Source of the DNA: Vibrio nigripulchritudo ATCC 27043
GTDB taxonomy: Bacteria > Pseudomonadota > Gammaproteobacteria > Enterobacterales > Vibrionaceae
Direction: 5' to 3'
Assembly: GCF_000222685.1 (NCBI RefSeq)
Contig: NZ_AFWJ01000112.1
Coordinates: 124,001-188,000 of the forward strand
Length of the DNA: 64,000 bases
A program made the translations under genes and the position numbers. This document shows, piece after piece, positions 47,522 to 56,111 of the stretch (the first letter of the stretch is position 1; the number at the start of each line of letters is the position of its first letter). Under the pieces are notes generated by a model, which ran no database searches, had not been told where the DNA came from, and was given only the letters and a program-made list of their open reading frames with translations.

Positions 47522-47682
47522 CCTTCCGGCATTGAAACATCTAATGTCTTGTCGGAGTGGCAGGGTATTAGCTTCTATATTTTCCTTCTAAATACTCATG
47601 AGAACCAGACATCTGAGCTGGCATGGTCGATCACATTTTGCGTTTGGGAAACACAAACGTAAAGCTAATCGGGAGATTCGCT
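47482..47682 (+). ncRNA. Structured, switch-like leader of the MgtE-type gene
   Basis: Complementary segments are: CAATGCCG (47482-47489) with CGGCATTG (47527-47534); CGACCAT (47488-47494) with ATGGTCG (47623-47629); ATGTCT (47544-47549) with AGACAT (47607-47612); ATTAGCTT (47567-47574) with AAGCTAAT (47662-47669), which abuts the ribosome-binding site GGGAGA (47671-47676); and a local hairpin CGTTTG / CAAACG just before it (47641-47659). The first two share bases and exclude each other; the fourth crosses the second and third. This arrangement fits a two-state leader controlled by leader-peptide translation or by Mg2+. Confidence 0.5.
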
Positions 47683-48510
47683 ATGACCTTTATTCAAGCC
47701 CCACACTTTTCAGATGCAGAAATCAGTGCTGCATACGTCGCCTTTCTTCAATACGAACAAGCGCAACAAGTTCATCTGCTTACGGTAATGCCGATAGAGG
47801 AGGCTGTTTGCGTGCTGGCAATGTGCCCAATTAGACACGTTCATATCTTATTGCAAAAGTTGGAAGAAAAAGGAGACGACTTACGAGCAAGGCACTATGC
47901 AATGCAACTTGGGTTAATCCGCTCGGAAGCAGAAACGACCAAAGGGTATTTAAGTACAGGTGTTTTTGAGCATTTCAGGCAGAGAGTTGGGTGGATATTG
48001 GCGTTAGCACTGCTTGGCATCGTTTCTGGGCTAATCATTGCGCAGTATGAGGATACATTGAGCCAATTGGTATTGCTAGCAGTGTACATGCCAGTGATTG
48101 CCGCGGCTGGCGGAAACACGGGCTCTCAGGCGGCGACATTAGTGATTCGTGCTTTAGCGACGAAAGAGCTTAAGAAAAGGCAGTGGCTTAGTGTGATGTG
48201 GAAAGAGAGCCGAATTGCTGTAATGTTGGCTGTGGTTGTTGTCGCGGTTATTGCTTTGAGAATACTTCTTTTCAACGGTACAGGAAGTGATTCTGATTAT
48301 GATCTCCATTTGATTGCGACGGCTATTGCCACCGCGCTCTTTATACAAATCACCCTATCGACAACGTTAGGTGGCGTGCTACCGATACTTGCGCGAGTAT
48401 GCAAATTAGACCCTGCAGTATTAGTTAGCCCGGTACTTGCCTCAATTGTCGATATTTCTGGTATCTGGATCTATTTTACTGTCGTTAATCACTTTTTAGG
48501 GTTGAGTTAA
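47683..48510 (+). CDS. Short MgtE-type magnesium transporter without CBS domains
   Basis: Inner-membrane protein of 275 residues. The N-terminal 110 residues are a short MgtE_N-like helical part. Five membrane segments follow, with the family signatures MPVIAAAGGNTGSQAATLVIRAL in TM2 (GGNTGSQ core) and the conserved Asp in SIVDISGIWIYF of TM5. Classical MgtE is about 450 residues and has paired CBS domains that gate the pore in response to Mg2+; here they are absent. Start chosen at 47683 because GGGAGA lies seven bases upstream. The stop overlaps the convergent dacB gene by 26 bases. Mg2+, Co2+ or another divalent ion could be the substrate. Confidence 0.85.
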   Translation: MTFIQAPHFSDAEISAAYVAFLQYEQAQQVHLLTVMPIEEAVCVLAMCPIRHVHILLQKLEEKGDDLRARHYAMQLGLIRSEAETTKGYLSTGVFEHFRQRVGWILALALLGIVSGLIIAQYEDTLSQLVLLAVYMPVIAAAGGNTGSQAATLVIRALATKELKKRQWLSVMWKESRIAVMLAVVVVAVIALRILLFNGTGSDSDYDLHLIATAIATALFIQITLSTTLGGVLPILARVCKLDPAVLVSPVLASIVDISGIWIYFTVVNHFLGLS

Positions 48511-49879
48511 CCAAGTCCTTATAGAATTGTTTTTCAAAGTGAAAAATAGGGGCTATGACTTTTGGAGCATCGTCTTTCTTAACAGGGTGATAGTCGGTAA
48601 TAAATTGAACAAACAGCGATTGGGGTTTGTTATTTTCATCCAATACAAACCCCGCCATATTGTAGCTTCCGTATAGAGAACCGCTTTTCGCTGCAAGCCT
48701 GCCTTCAATAGGGGGCTTTCTCATGCTTTGGCGGTATTTCAACGTACCAGACTGACCGGATATTGGAAGCAACTCGATCAGCCCTAATTTCACATCATAC
48801 TTCCAGATGTACCTTAGAATATTTTCCATATCTGAGCTGGTGAGTCGGTTGTTGCGCGACAACCCAGAACCATCTTCTAGCTTCGCATGTTCAAGATCGA
48901 TACCTGCTCGGGTAAACAAGATCTGTTTTATCGCTTCTGTGCCATTAGAAAAGCTACCGGGTTGATGGTAAAAACGTGCGCCAAGCGTTTTCGTGAGGTT
49001 GTCAGCGATTAAGTTATCAGACTTTCTCAGCATTATAGTCAGCAGTTCAGGTAAAGGAGCAGACTGGTGAGTCGCAACGATAATGCCTTTTGATACGACA
49101 TTATCTGCGTAAATCTTCCCACTAACCTGAATGTCATTCTCTGCAAGAATACGCTTAATAATTGCCGAAACGTAAAGAGTGGTGTCCTGAACGGCAAATT
49201 TCAGGGGAAGTGGTTTACTTCGCTCTTGCATGCAGCCTGATAAGTGGTATTGGTTTCCTTCCGATGTCAGAAGTTCTAAATCACAGCGTTTGGATTTCTG
49301 CGCCATTTTACTGAGGCTCAAAGCATCGGTGGTCACTTTAATAGGCTGGTGGGCTGGAACAAATACAGATGTAGCCTGATTTGGTTTGGATGAAATAGAT
49401 GCCTGTACACAGTTGTTGTCTAAAGTAATTGCGCTTGCAGGGGCGCTGTAGCAAACCCCCAGTATATCCCAAGGCCATCCCACCGCACGTTCGTACCCTC
49501 TGAATGCACTGTTATCCAATATAACGTTTTCTAACCGATTAATGCCTTGTGCTTTTAGGTTAGTGATAAGTGCAGTTAGATGCCCGGTTTTCAGCTCAGG
49601 ATCACCGCTAAAGCGAATAACCAGATTCTTCTCCTGTATTTCGAGATGTGTCTCGAAACGGAAATCATCCCCTAATTCCAGCTTGGCTGCCAATGCTGTC
49701 GCAACTTTTAAAGTGCTGGCTGGCGGGAAAAATTGTTCACTGACTAAATCGATGGAGTGATTCCCCATACTGTCAGACACTAGCAAAGTGTGTCTTGAAC
49801 CATAAGGTAACGAGTCTAACGGTGCATAAGCAAAAGAGGGAAGAGCCAGAAGAGAAAGCAGAGTGATCAAAGTTCGCAT
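48485..49879 (-). CDS. dacB: D-alanyl-D-alanine carboxypeptidase/endopeptidase (PBP4)
   Basis: Periplasmic low-molecular-weight penicillin-binding protein (peptidase S13), 464 residues, with signal peptide (MRTLITLLSLLALPSFAYA). The active-site SxxK is STLK near residue 57, SDN is in RKSDNLIADN and KSG in AKSGSLYGSY. It trims and opens peptidoglycan crosslinks. The 3' end overlaps the convergent MgtE-type gene by 26 bases, so the two transcripts are complementary at their ends and no terminator separates them. Confidence 0.94.
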   Translation of the reverse strand: MRTLITLLSLLALPSFAYAPLDSLPYGSRHTLLVSDSMGNHSIDLVSEQFFPPASTLKVATALAAKLELGDDFRFETHLEIQEKNLVIRFSGDPELKTGHLTALITNLKAQGINRLENVILDNSAFRGYERAVGWPWDILGVCYSAPASAITLDNNCVQASISSKPNQATSVFVPAHQPIKVTTDALSLSKMAQKSKRCDLELLTSEGNQYHLSGCMQERSKPLPLKFAVQDTTLYVSAIIKRILAENDIQVSGKIYADNVVSKGIIVATHQSAPLPELLTIMLRKSDNLIADNLTKTLGARFYHQPGSFSNGTEAIKQILFTRAGIDLEHAKLEDGSGLSRNNRLTSSDMENILRYIWKYDVKLGLIELLPISGQSGTLKYRQSMRKPPIEGRLAAKSGSLYGSYNMAGFVLDENNKPQSLFVQFITDYHPVKKDDAPKVIAPIFHFEKQFYKDLVNSTLKSD

Positions 49880-49928
49880 AATATGAGTTCAGAGGTGCAT
49901 ATCGATGTTCAGTGTAGCAAAGAATAGA

Positions 49929-49962
49929 TGAAAAAAAACGCCCACCAATGGCGAGCGCTTTT
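49929..49962 (-). terminator. Terminator of ompU
   Basis: On the minus strand GCTCGCC-ATT-GGTGGGC (two G-U pairs) is followed by a long T-run. Confidence 0.75.
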
Positions 49963-49987
49963 CTATAAAACTTAGCTGAAAGCTAAA

Positions 49988-51010
49988 TTAGAAGTCGTAA
50001 CGTAGACCAAGAACAGCTTCGTTCTGTGCACCTAGCTTACCAACTTTGTCTGAATCTAGCAGATTGAAGTTGTAAGATACGTATGAACGGAAGTTATCGT
50101 TGAAGAAGTAAGTTGCGTCAACAGCGATGTTGTCTTTTTCTACTTCTGAATCAGAGTTAGCAGCGTTTGATTTGTTGTTCAAACGGTTGTAAGTCGTAGT
50201 GAACTTAGCCTGACCCATAGTGTAAGCCGCTGCTAGTTCGTAACCGTCGCCTTTAGAACCGTTGTTCGCACCGTCTTCTTGGTTGTCGATGTTGGTGTAA
50301 AGACCTGCTACGTAGAATGCGTCAAACTCGTAAGAAGCACCTAGCATGAACTCTTTAACAGACTTAGTTGCAGACTCGTCTTGAGCTGCGTAAGCCGCAG
50401 TTACACGAGCACCAGTTTCACCGATGTTGTAGATACCAGACAGAGCGTAACCGCCGTTGTTGTCTTTCTCGTTTTTGTCAGTAGAAGTGTTAGCAGTCGC
50501 TGAACCAAACGTGTAGTTTGCACGCGCTTCGAAGTCACCGAAAGTACCAGCGTATGCTACAGAGCGATCTGGACGGTCTGCTGCGTTTACTTTAGGAGCA
50601 GCAGTGTTACCGTGGTAAGCCATGATATCTGTGAAGTCAGTTACTGCTTGCAGAGAACCTTTAACAGTACCAAAAGTTACTTCACCGAAGTTACCGCCGA
50701 TACCAGCAAAAGCGTAACGGTGTTCAATGGTGTCTTCTTTAAGACCATTGTGACCGCTTTCGTTGTATGCTTTGAACTCACCTTCGTAGAAGCCTAGACC
50801 GTATAGCTCGTCAGTGATCTCAGTTTTGCCTAGGAAGTTTAGACGTACACGAGATTTGTCTTCTACTTTGTTGTCTTTAAGAGATAGACGCGCTTCAACA
50901 CGACCACCCATTTCAAGAGAAGCGTTGTCGTTTTTCGCGATTTCAGCAGCAGTAGCGCCAGTAGTGCTAGCAGCTGCAGCCACAGCTAGAGCAATCAGTT
51001 TTTTGTTCAT
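49988..51010 (-). CDS. ompU: Outer-membrane porin OmpU
   Basis: General trimeric porin of 340 residues with a signal peptide (MNKKLIALAVAAAASTTGATA) and a mature start AEIAKNDNASLEMGG. It has sixteen-strand type alternation and a C-terminal LGLRYDF that ends in the phenylalanine recognised by the BAM complex. Codon use is the most biased in the window, as expected for the major porin. In V. cholerae ompU is activated by ToxR and gives bile and acid resistance; the long AT-rich upstream region is compatible with that but no ToxR site is proven here. Confidence 0.94.
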   Translation of the reverse strand: MNKKLIALAVAAAASTTGATAAEIAKNDNASLEMGGRVEARLSLKDNKVEDKSRVRLNFLGKTEITDELYGLGFYEGEFKAYNESGHNGLKEDTIEHRYAFAGIGGNFGEVTFGTVKGSLQAVTDFTDIMAYHGNTAAPKVNAADRPDRSVAYAGTFGDFEARANYTFGSATANTSTDKNEKDNNGGYALSGIYNIGETGARVTAAYAAQDESATKSVKEFMLGASYEFDAFYVAGLYTNIDNQEDGANNGSKGDGYELAAAYTMGQAKFTTTYNRLNNKSNAANSDSEVEKDNIAVDATYFFNDNFRSYVSYNFNLLDSDKVGKLGAQNEAVLGLRYDF

Positions 51011-51440
51011 TGCTTTCTAAGTCCTAATTTTAGTCCGTAAATATAAGCAGATAGGTTATTCCCTGCCCACTTAGGGATGCGTTTGATATCAGCAGCTAAC
51101 TGCGTGATCTCATTCGCATTTATAAGGTGAGGAAGTTGTACCCCTAAAGTTCAGCTAGCCGTTAGTAAAATGATATAAAATGAAATAGTGAACATTGTTT
51201 TTTAGGTTTTTGATATTAATCCGCCTATTAGAAACAATGAGTTAATGATTTTTTTGATTTTTTTCTCAATTATTTTTTTTATATTTTTTTATATGAATTA
51301 TGTTTGGGTGAGGTTTGATTTATAAGTTTGGTGATTGAATTCAATGTATTTAATCGGACAATTCTAGGAATTGTGACTCCCAACTTTTGAAAGACGTGAC
51401 CTCGTGAAAAAGTTTGATTACACTAAATTGAAATGTGAAC
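51011..51440 (-). promoter_or_regulatory. ompU upstream region, AT-rich
   Basis: About 430 bases without a gene. The ompU leader is about 100 bases; a possible minus-strand -10 TTATAA lies near 51121-51126 with a poor -35, as often seen at activator-dependent promoters. From about 51170 to 51310 the DNA is extremely A+T rich with long T tracts, suited to ToxR or H-NS binding. The greA promoter must also lie in the right part of this stretch; I could not place it. Confidence 0.4.
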
Positions 51441-51446
51441 CAATTT

Positions 51447-51492
51447 GCCCCGCCTCCAACTCACTCGATGAGCAGGAGTGGGGTTTTGTTGT
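51447..51492 (+). terminator. Terminator in the greA leader (attenuator, GraL-like)
   Basis: CCCC-CTCC (51448-51457) pairs with GGAG-GGGG (51475-51483), with an inner stem CTCA / TGAG, and TTTTGTTGT follows. It ends about 50 bases before greA. The E. coli greA leader also ends in a terminator and yields the small RNA GraL; this looks like the Vibrio counterpart. Confidence 0.65.
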
Positions 51493-51541
51493 CTGAGGAT
51501 GCTGGTGAAATGAATCAGCCAGTTATCTGTAGAGGTATAAA

Positions 51542-52015
51542 ATGGAAAAAGTTCCAATGACTGCTCAAGGCGAGCAGAAGTTACGTGAAGAATTGGAAAC
51601 GTTGATGAAGCGTCGTCCATTGATTTCTGAAGCGATTGCAGAAGCTCGTGAGCTTGGTGATTTAAAAGAAAACGCAGAATACCATGCCGCTCGTGAAGAG
51701 CAGGGTATTTGCGAAGCGCAGATTCGTGATATTGAATACAAGCTTTCTGTTGCTCAGGTTATCGATGTAACCAAAATGGAAAATACGGGCAAAGTAATTT
51801 TTGGTACTACAGTCACCTTGATTGATGTGGATACTGACCAAGAGAGCACATATCAAATTGTAGGTGATGACGAGGCTGACATTAAAGCGGGCAAAATTTC
51901 AGTAAGCTCGCCTATTGCTCGTGGTCTAATTGGTAAGATGGAAGGCGATGAAGTCACCATTACCACACCTGGTGGCATCAAAGATTACGACATCGAAAAA
52001 GTTGAGTATATTTAA
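51542..52015 (+). CDS. greA: Transcription elongation factor GreA
   Basis: Secondary-channel factor that stimulates cleavage of backtracked RNA by RNA polymerase, 157 residues. The N-terminal coiled coil has the catalytic acidic tip ([18 protein letters not shown]) and the C-terminal FKBP-like domain ends in [10 protein letters not shown]. Strong ribosome-binding site GTAGAGG. A terminator-like structure lies just upstream and a symmetric terminator downstream. Confidence 0.96.
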   Translation: MEKVPMTAQGEQKLREELETLMKRRPLISEAIAEARELGDLKENAEYHAAREEQGICEAQIRDIEYKLSVAQVIDVTKMENTGKVIFGTTVTLIDVDTDQESTYQIVGDDEADIKAGKISVSSPIARGLIGKMEGDEVTITTPGGIKDYDIEKVEYI

Positions 52016-52035
52016 GACTTACTCATCTTAATATC

Positions 52036-52063
52036 AAAAAAGGTCGCTCCAGCGACCTTTTTT
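52036..52063. terminator. Bidirectional terminator between greA and yhbY
   Basis: AGGTCGCT / AGCGACCT with a two-base loop, flanked by six A and six T. Confidence 0.92.
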
Positions 52064-52105
52064 GATGGAAGTAAACAAGTACTTCAAATGAGTAAGATAG
52101 CTTTC

Positions 52106-52402
52106 TTACTTACGAGGAATTTCAATCTTACGTTCCTCAGACTGGCGATAAAGAACCAACATCTTACCGATAGTTTGTACTTTTTCTGCCTTCGTTTCAC
52201 GTACGATAGCGTCAATAATCAGGTTCTTTGTTTCTCTGTCTTCTGAAGCTACTTTCACTTTGATCAGTTCGTGGTGATCCAGTGCCAGTTCAATTTCAGC
52301 CAGTACTGCTTCGGTCAATCCATTGGCGCCCATAAGTACCACAGGTTTCAATCTGTGAGCCAGGCCTTTCAAATACTGCTTTTGTTTGGTGCTTAGGTTC
52401 AT
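52106..52402 (-). CDS. yhbY: Ribosome assembly RNA-binding protein YhbY
   Basis: CRS1-YhbY (CRM) domain protein of 98 residues that associates with pre-50S particles. The GxxG RNA-binding loop is MGANGLTEAV, and LIKVKVA and IGKMLVLYR are conserved strands. I start at 52402 (MNLSTKQKQYLKG), the family start; the longer frame upstream is not conserved. Divergent from rlmE, as in E. coli. Confidence 0.93.
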   Translation of the reverse strand: MNLSTKQKQYLKGLAHRLKPVVLMGANGLTEAVLAEIELALDHHELIKVKVASEDRETKNLIIDAIVRETKAEKVQTIGKMLVLYRQSEERKIEIPRK

Positions 52403-52476
52403 TGTGCGCCCAATTTTGTTTACTATAAGGGTTGAAAACCGCCATTTTAACGCCATCTATCCCAGAAGACTATAAT

Positions 52477-52501
52477 TTCTACCATACTTCACTTGGTAGA
52501 A
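52477..52501. repeat. Inverted repeat over the rlmE transcription start
   Basis: TTCTACCA (52477-52484) and TGGTAGAA (52494-52501) are perfect inverses with a nine-base spacer, directly after a TATAAT (52471-52476). It may be an operator or a 5' hairpin. Confidence 0.4.
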
Positions 52502-52526
52502 GGTCATTCAAGCAATTAGGAATCGA

Positions 52527-53156
52527 ATGAGTAAACAGAAACACTCAGCCAGCTCTGGTCGCTGGTTGAAAGAGCACTTCGATGATAAATATGTCAATGA
52601 AGCAAAGAAGAAAGGCTACCGTTCACGTGCTATCTTCAAAATTGAAGAGATTCAAGAAAAAGATAAGTTACTGAAACCTGGAATGACCGTAGTAGACCTT
52701 GGCGCTGCACCAGGTGGTTGGTCTCAATACGCTGCGAAATTCGTAGGAGAAGAAGGGCAAGTCATTGCTTGTGACATTTTACCTATGGATTCGATCGCGG
52801 GAGTGGCGTTTCTGCAAGGTGATTTTCGAGAAGATGCGGTACTTGAAGCACTTCTAGAACGAATTCAGCCAGATATGGTTGATGTAGTGATGTCAGATAT
52901 GGCACCAAACATGGCCGGCAACCAGTCCGTTGACCAGCCAAGAGCGATGTATCTGGTTGAACTGGCATTGGATATGTGTCGACAAGTTCTAGCTCCTAAT
53001 GGTAGTTTCGTGGTTAAGGTATTCCAGGGCGAAGGCTTTGATCAATACGTTAAAGATGTACGAGACATGTTTAAGACCGTAAAAATAAGAAAGCCAGACT
53101 CTTCCAGAGCACGTTCTCGGGAAGTCTATATTGTAGCGACTGGTTACAAAGGCTAG
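52527..53156 (+). CDS. rlmE: 23S rRNA 2'-O-ribose U2552 methyltransferase RlmE
   Basis: SAM-dependent 2'-O-methyltransferase (FtsJ/RrmJ) acting on U2552 in the 50S subunit, 209 residues. The SAM loop is [15 protein letters not shown], the catalytic K-D-K-E set is visible from [17 protein letters not shown], and [11 protein letters not shown]. It lies 96 bases before ftsH, as in enterics, where both are heat-shock genes; I did not find a convincing sigma-32 promoter. Confidence 0.95.
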   Translation: MSKQKHSASSGRWLKEHFDDKYVNEAKKKGYRSRAIFKIEEIQEKDKLLKPGMTVVDLGAAPGGWSQYAAKFVGEEGQVIACDILPMDSIAGVAFLQGDFREDAVLEALLERIQPDMVDVVMSDMAPNMAGNQSVDQPRAMYLVELALDMCRQVLAPNGSFVVKVFQGEGFDQYVKDVRDMFKTVKIRKPDSSRARSREVYIVATGYKG

Positions 53157-53252
53157 CTTACGTTTACAAAGAGCAATTTAACACTATAGCTACAGCGTAT
53201 AAACTGTAGTACCCTACCTTTAATTACAATTAGTTATCGAGAGGCTGACACC

Positions 53253-55205
53253 TTGAGTGACATGGCAAAAAATTTAATTTTGTGGCTAGTAATCGCCGTA
53301 GTCTTGATGTCGGTATTCCAGAGTTTTGGACCGGGAGAAAACAGCGGCAGAACAGTGGATTACACCACATTTGTACAGGAAGTTGGCCAAGGCCAGATTC
53401 GAGAAGCTCAATTTAAAGACAGAGAAATCACGTATTACCGTCGTGACAACACTCGTTATGTAACATACATGCCTGTGTATGACAGCAAGCTACTTGATGA
53501 TCTGATCAATAAAAACGTTAAAGTCGTTGGTACACCACCTGAAGAACAAAGCCTGCTTGGCACTATCTTCATTTCCTGGTTCCCAATGATCTTACTGATT
53601 GGTGTGTGGATTTTCTTCATGCGTCAAATGCAAGGCGGTGGCGGTAAAGGCGCCATGTCTTTCGGTAAGAGTAAAGCTCGTATGATGAGCGAAGAGCAAA
53701 TCAAGACGACGTTTGCTGACGTTGCAGGTTGTGACGAAGCAAAAGAAGACGTTAAAGAGCTGGTAGATTACCTTCGCGATCCAAGTCGATTCCAAAAGCT
53801 GGGTGGTAAAATTCCAACCGGTGTATTGATGGTGGGTCCACCTGGTACTGGTAAAACCTTGCTTGCTAAAGCGATTGCTGGTGAAGCAAAAGTACCTTTC
53901 TTTACTATTTCAGGTTCTGACTTCGTAGAAATGTTCGTGGGTGTTGGTGCATCTCGTGTACGTGACATGTTCGAACAAGCGAAAAAAGCCGCACCTTGTA
54001 TCATCTTCATTGATGAAATTGATGCAGTAGGTCGTCAGCGTGGTGCCGGTGTAGGTGGTGGTCACGATGAGCGTGAGCAGACTCTTAACCAAATGCTGGT
54101 TGAAATGGATGGCTTCGAAGGTAACGAAGGTATCATCGTTATCGCAGCGACTAACCGCCCAGACGTATTAGACCCAGCGCTTCTTCGCCCTGGTCGTTTT
54201 GACCGTCAGGTTGTTGTTGGTCTTCCAGATGTTCGTGGTCGTGAGCAAATTCTTAAAGTTCACATGCGTAAAGTTCCGCTTGCTGGTGACGTTGAGCCAT
54301 CTTTGATTGCTCGTGGTACACCTGGTTTCTCTGGTGCTGACCTGGCAAACCTTGTTAACGAAGCGGCTCTGTTTGCTGCTCGTGGTAACAAGCGCAACGT
54401 TTCCATGGTTGAATTTGAACTGGCGAAAGACAAAATCATGATGGGTGCAGAGCGCCGTTCTATGGTGATGTCGGAAGATATCAAAGAATCAACGGCATAC
54501 CACGAAGCGGGTCACGCTATTGTTGGTCGCTTGGTTCCAGAGCATGATCCTGTTTACAAGGTATCTATCATTCCACGTGGTCGTGCGCTGGGTGTGACGA
54601 TGTACCTGCCTGAAAACGACCGTGTGAGTATGTCTCGACAACATCTTGAGTCAATGATCTCCAGTCTTTACGGTGGTCGTCTGGCTGAAGAACTTATCTA
54701 TGGTTCAGAGCATGTATCTACGGGGGCATCAAATGATATCGAACGTGCAACCGATATTGCTCGTAAGATGGTGACCCAATGGGGCTTCTCTGAAAAACTT
54801 GGTCCTCTTCTGTATGCAGAAGACGAAGGTGAAGTGTTCCTTGGTCGTAGCGTAACGCAAACCAAGCACGTTTCTGATGACACCGCTAAGTTAATTGATG
54901 ACGAAGTTCGTAGCATCATTGACCGCAACTACGATCGTGCAAGAGAAATCCTAGAAGCAAACATGGATATCATGCACACGATGAAAGATGCGTTAATGAA
55001 ATACGAGACCATTGATGCGGGTCAAATTGATGACCTGATGGAGCGTAAAGAAGACGTTCGTGAGCCAGCAGGCTGGGGCGATCAGACTCGTGCTCAAGAA
55101 GAGTCAAACAACGCAAAAAATGCACAACCAAAAACAGAAGAGAAAGATTCAGACGATAAGCCGTCAGTATCTTCTGATGATGGCGCAGACAAAAACGTTG
55201 AATAA
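53253..55205 (+). CDS. ftsH: ATP-dependent zinc metalloprotease FtsH
   Basis: Membrane-bound AAA+ protease that degrades LpxC, sigma-32 and misassembled membrane proteins; hexameric. It has 650 residues with two membrane segments (about 5-22 and 104-124) around a periplasmic domain. Walker A is GPPGTGKT (about 195), Walker B IIFIDEID, the arginine-finger region is RPGRFDRQ, and the zinc site is HEAGH (about 417). The start is TTG at 53253, because GAGAGG lies eight bases upstream; the first ATG (53262) would be 17 bases away. The E. coli gene has the same three-codon ambiguity (MSDMAKN). Confidence 0.96.
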   Translation: MSDMAKNLILWLVIAVVLMSVFQSFGPGENSGRTVDYTTFVQEVGQGQIREAQFKDREITYYRRDNTRYVTYMPVYDSKLLDDLINKNVKVVGTPPEEQSLLGTIFISWFPMILLIGVWIFFMRQMQGGGGKGAMSFGKSKARMMSEEQIKTTFADVAGCDEAKEDVKELVDYLRDPSRFQKLGGKIPTGVLMVGPPGTGKTLLAKAIAGEAKVPFFTISGSDFVEMFVGVGASRVRDMFEQAKKAAPCIIFIDEIDAVGRQRGAGVGGGHDEREQTLNQMLVEMDGFEGNEGIIVIAATNRPDVLDPALLRPGRFDRQVVVGLPDVRGREQILKVHMRKVPLAGDVEPSLIARGTPGFSGADLANLVNEAALFAARGNKRNVSMVEFELAKDKIMMGAERRSMVMSEDIKESTAYHEAGHAIVGRLVPEHDPVYKVSIIPRGRALGVTMYLPENDRVSMSRQHLESMISSLYGGRLAEELIYGSEHVSTGASNDIERATDIARKMVTQWGFSEKLGPLLYAEDEGEVFLGRSVTQTKHVSDDTAKLIDDEVRSIIDRNYDRAREILEANMDIMHTMKDALMKYETIDAGQIDDLMERKEDVREPAGWGDQTRAQEESNNAKNAQPKTEEKDSDDKPSVSSDDGADKNVE

Positions 55206-55220
55206 AATCAGTTAAATTCA

Positions 55221-55245
55221 AACCCCGAGGAAACTCGGGGTTTTT
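55221..55245 (+). terminator. Terminator after ftsH
   Basis: AACCCCGAG / CTCGGGGTT with loop GAAA and five T. folP starts 17 bases later, so some read-through is likely. Confidence 0.9.
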
Positions 55246-55262
55246 CTATTTCTAGCAGCATC

Positions 55263-56093
55263 ATGTTTTTACATTCAAATAAAAAAACACTCAGCCTATC
55301 TACTCCTCAGGTCATGGGGATCCTCAATGTCACGCCTGATTCATTTTCTGATGGTGGAAAGTTCAATCATATTGACCATGCTTTAGAGCAAGCGCACTCA
55401 ATGATTCAGGCTGGTGCCAGCATCATTGATATCGGCGGTGAATCAACACGACCAGGGGCTCCAGAAGTATCACTTCAAGAAGAGCTCAACCGAGTCATCC
55501 CTGTCATAACCGCATTACGCGCCGAGTCAGACGTATGGATTTCAATTGATACCAGTAAAGCTGAAGTGATGAAACAGGCCGTCGAGGCAGGGGCAGATAT
55601 CATTAATGATGTTCGAGCTCTACAAGAGCCGGGTGCCATTGAAGTTGCCGCAGGTGCGGGTGTTCCTGTATGTCTGATGCATATGCAAGGTCAGCCAAGA
55701 ACAATGCAAAGCAACCCTAAGTATCAGGATGTTTTACTTGAGGTTGGCGAATTTTTGAATGAGCGTGTTACCGCTTGTGAAAAAGCCGGAATTAAAAAAG
55801 AACAACTGATTCTCGATCCTGGCTTTGGTTTTGGCAAAACCTTAGCGCACAATTATCATTTGCTGGCAAATTTGGAAAAATTCCACCAGTTTGGCATACC
55901 ACTACTTGCTGGAATGTCCCGTAAGTCGATGATTTTTAAAATACTGGAGAAGCAACCCGCTGAATGTGTTGTCGGCAGCGTTACCTGCGCCAGTATTGCG
56001 GCTTTAAAAGGAGCACAGATCATACGTGTACATGATGTGCCTGAAACCGTTGAAGCCATGAAAATTATTAATAAAATTTGCGAAAATCAATAA
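55263..56093 (+). CDS. folP: Dihydropteroate synthase
   Basis: Folate biosynthesis enzyme that joins p-aminobenzoate to dihydropterin pyrophosphate; target of sulfonamides. It has 276 residues with the two DHPS signatures MGILNVTPDSFSDGG and IDIGGESTRPGA, plus the later DPGFGFGKT. The ftsH-folP-glmM order is that of enterics and vibrios. It is 18 bases upstream of glmM. Confidence 0.95.
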   Translation: MFLHSNKKTLSLSTPQVMGILNVTPDSFSDGGKFNHIDHALEQAHSMIQAGASIIDIGGESTRPGAPEVSLQEELNRVIPVITALRAESDVWISIDTSKAEVMKQAVEAGADIINDVRALQEPGAIEVAAGAGVPVCLMHMQGQPRTMQSNPKYQDVLLEVGEFLNERVTACEKAGIKKEQLILDPGFGFGKTLAHNYHLLANLEKFHQFGIPLLAGMSRKSMIFKILEKQPAECVVGSVTCASIAALKGAQIIRVHDVPETVEAMKIINKICENQ

Positions 56094-56111
56094 CAATTAC
56101 TAGGAAACATT

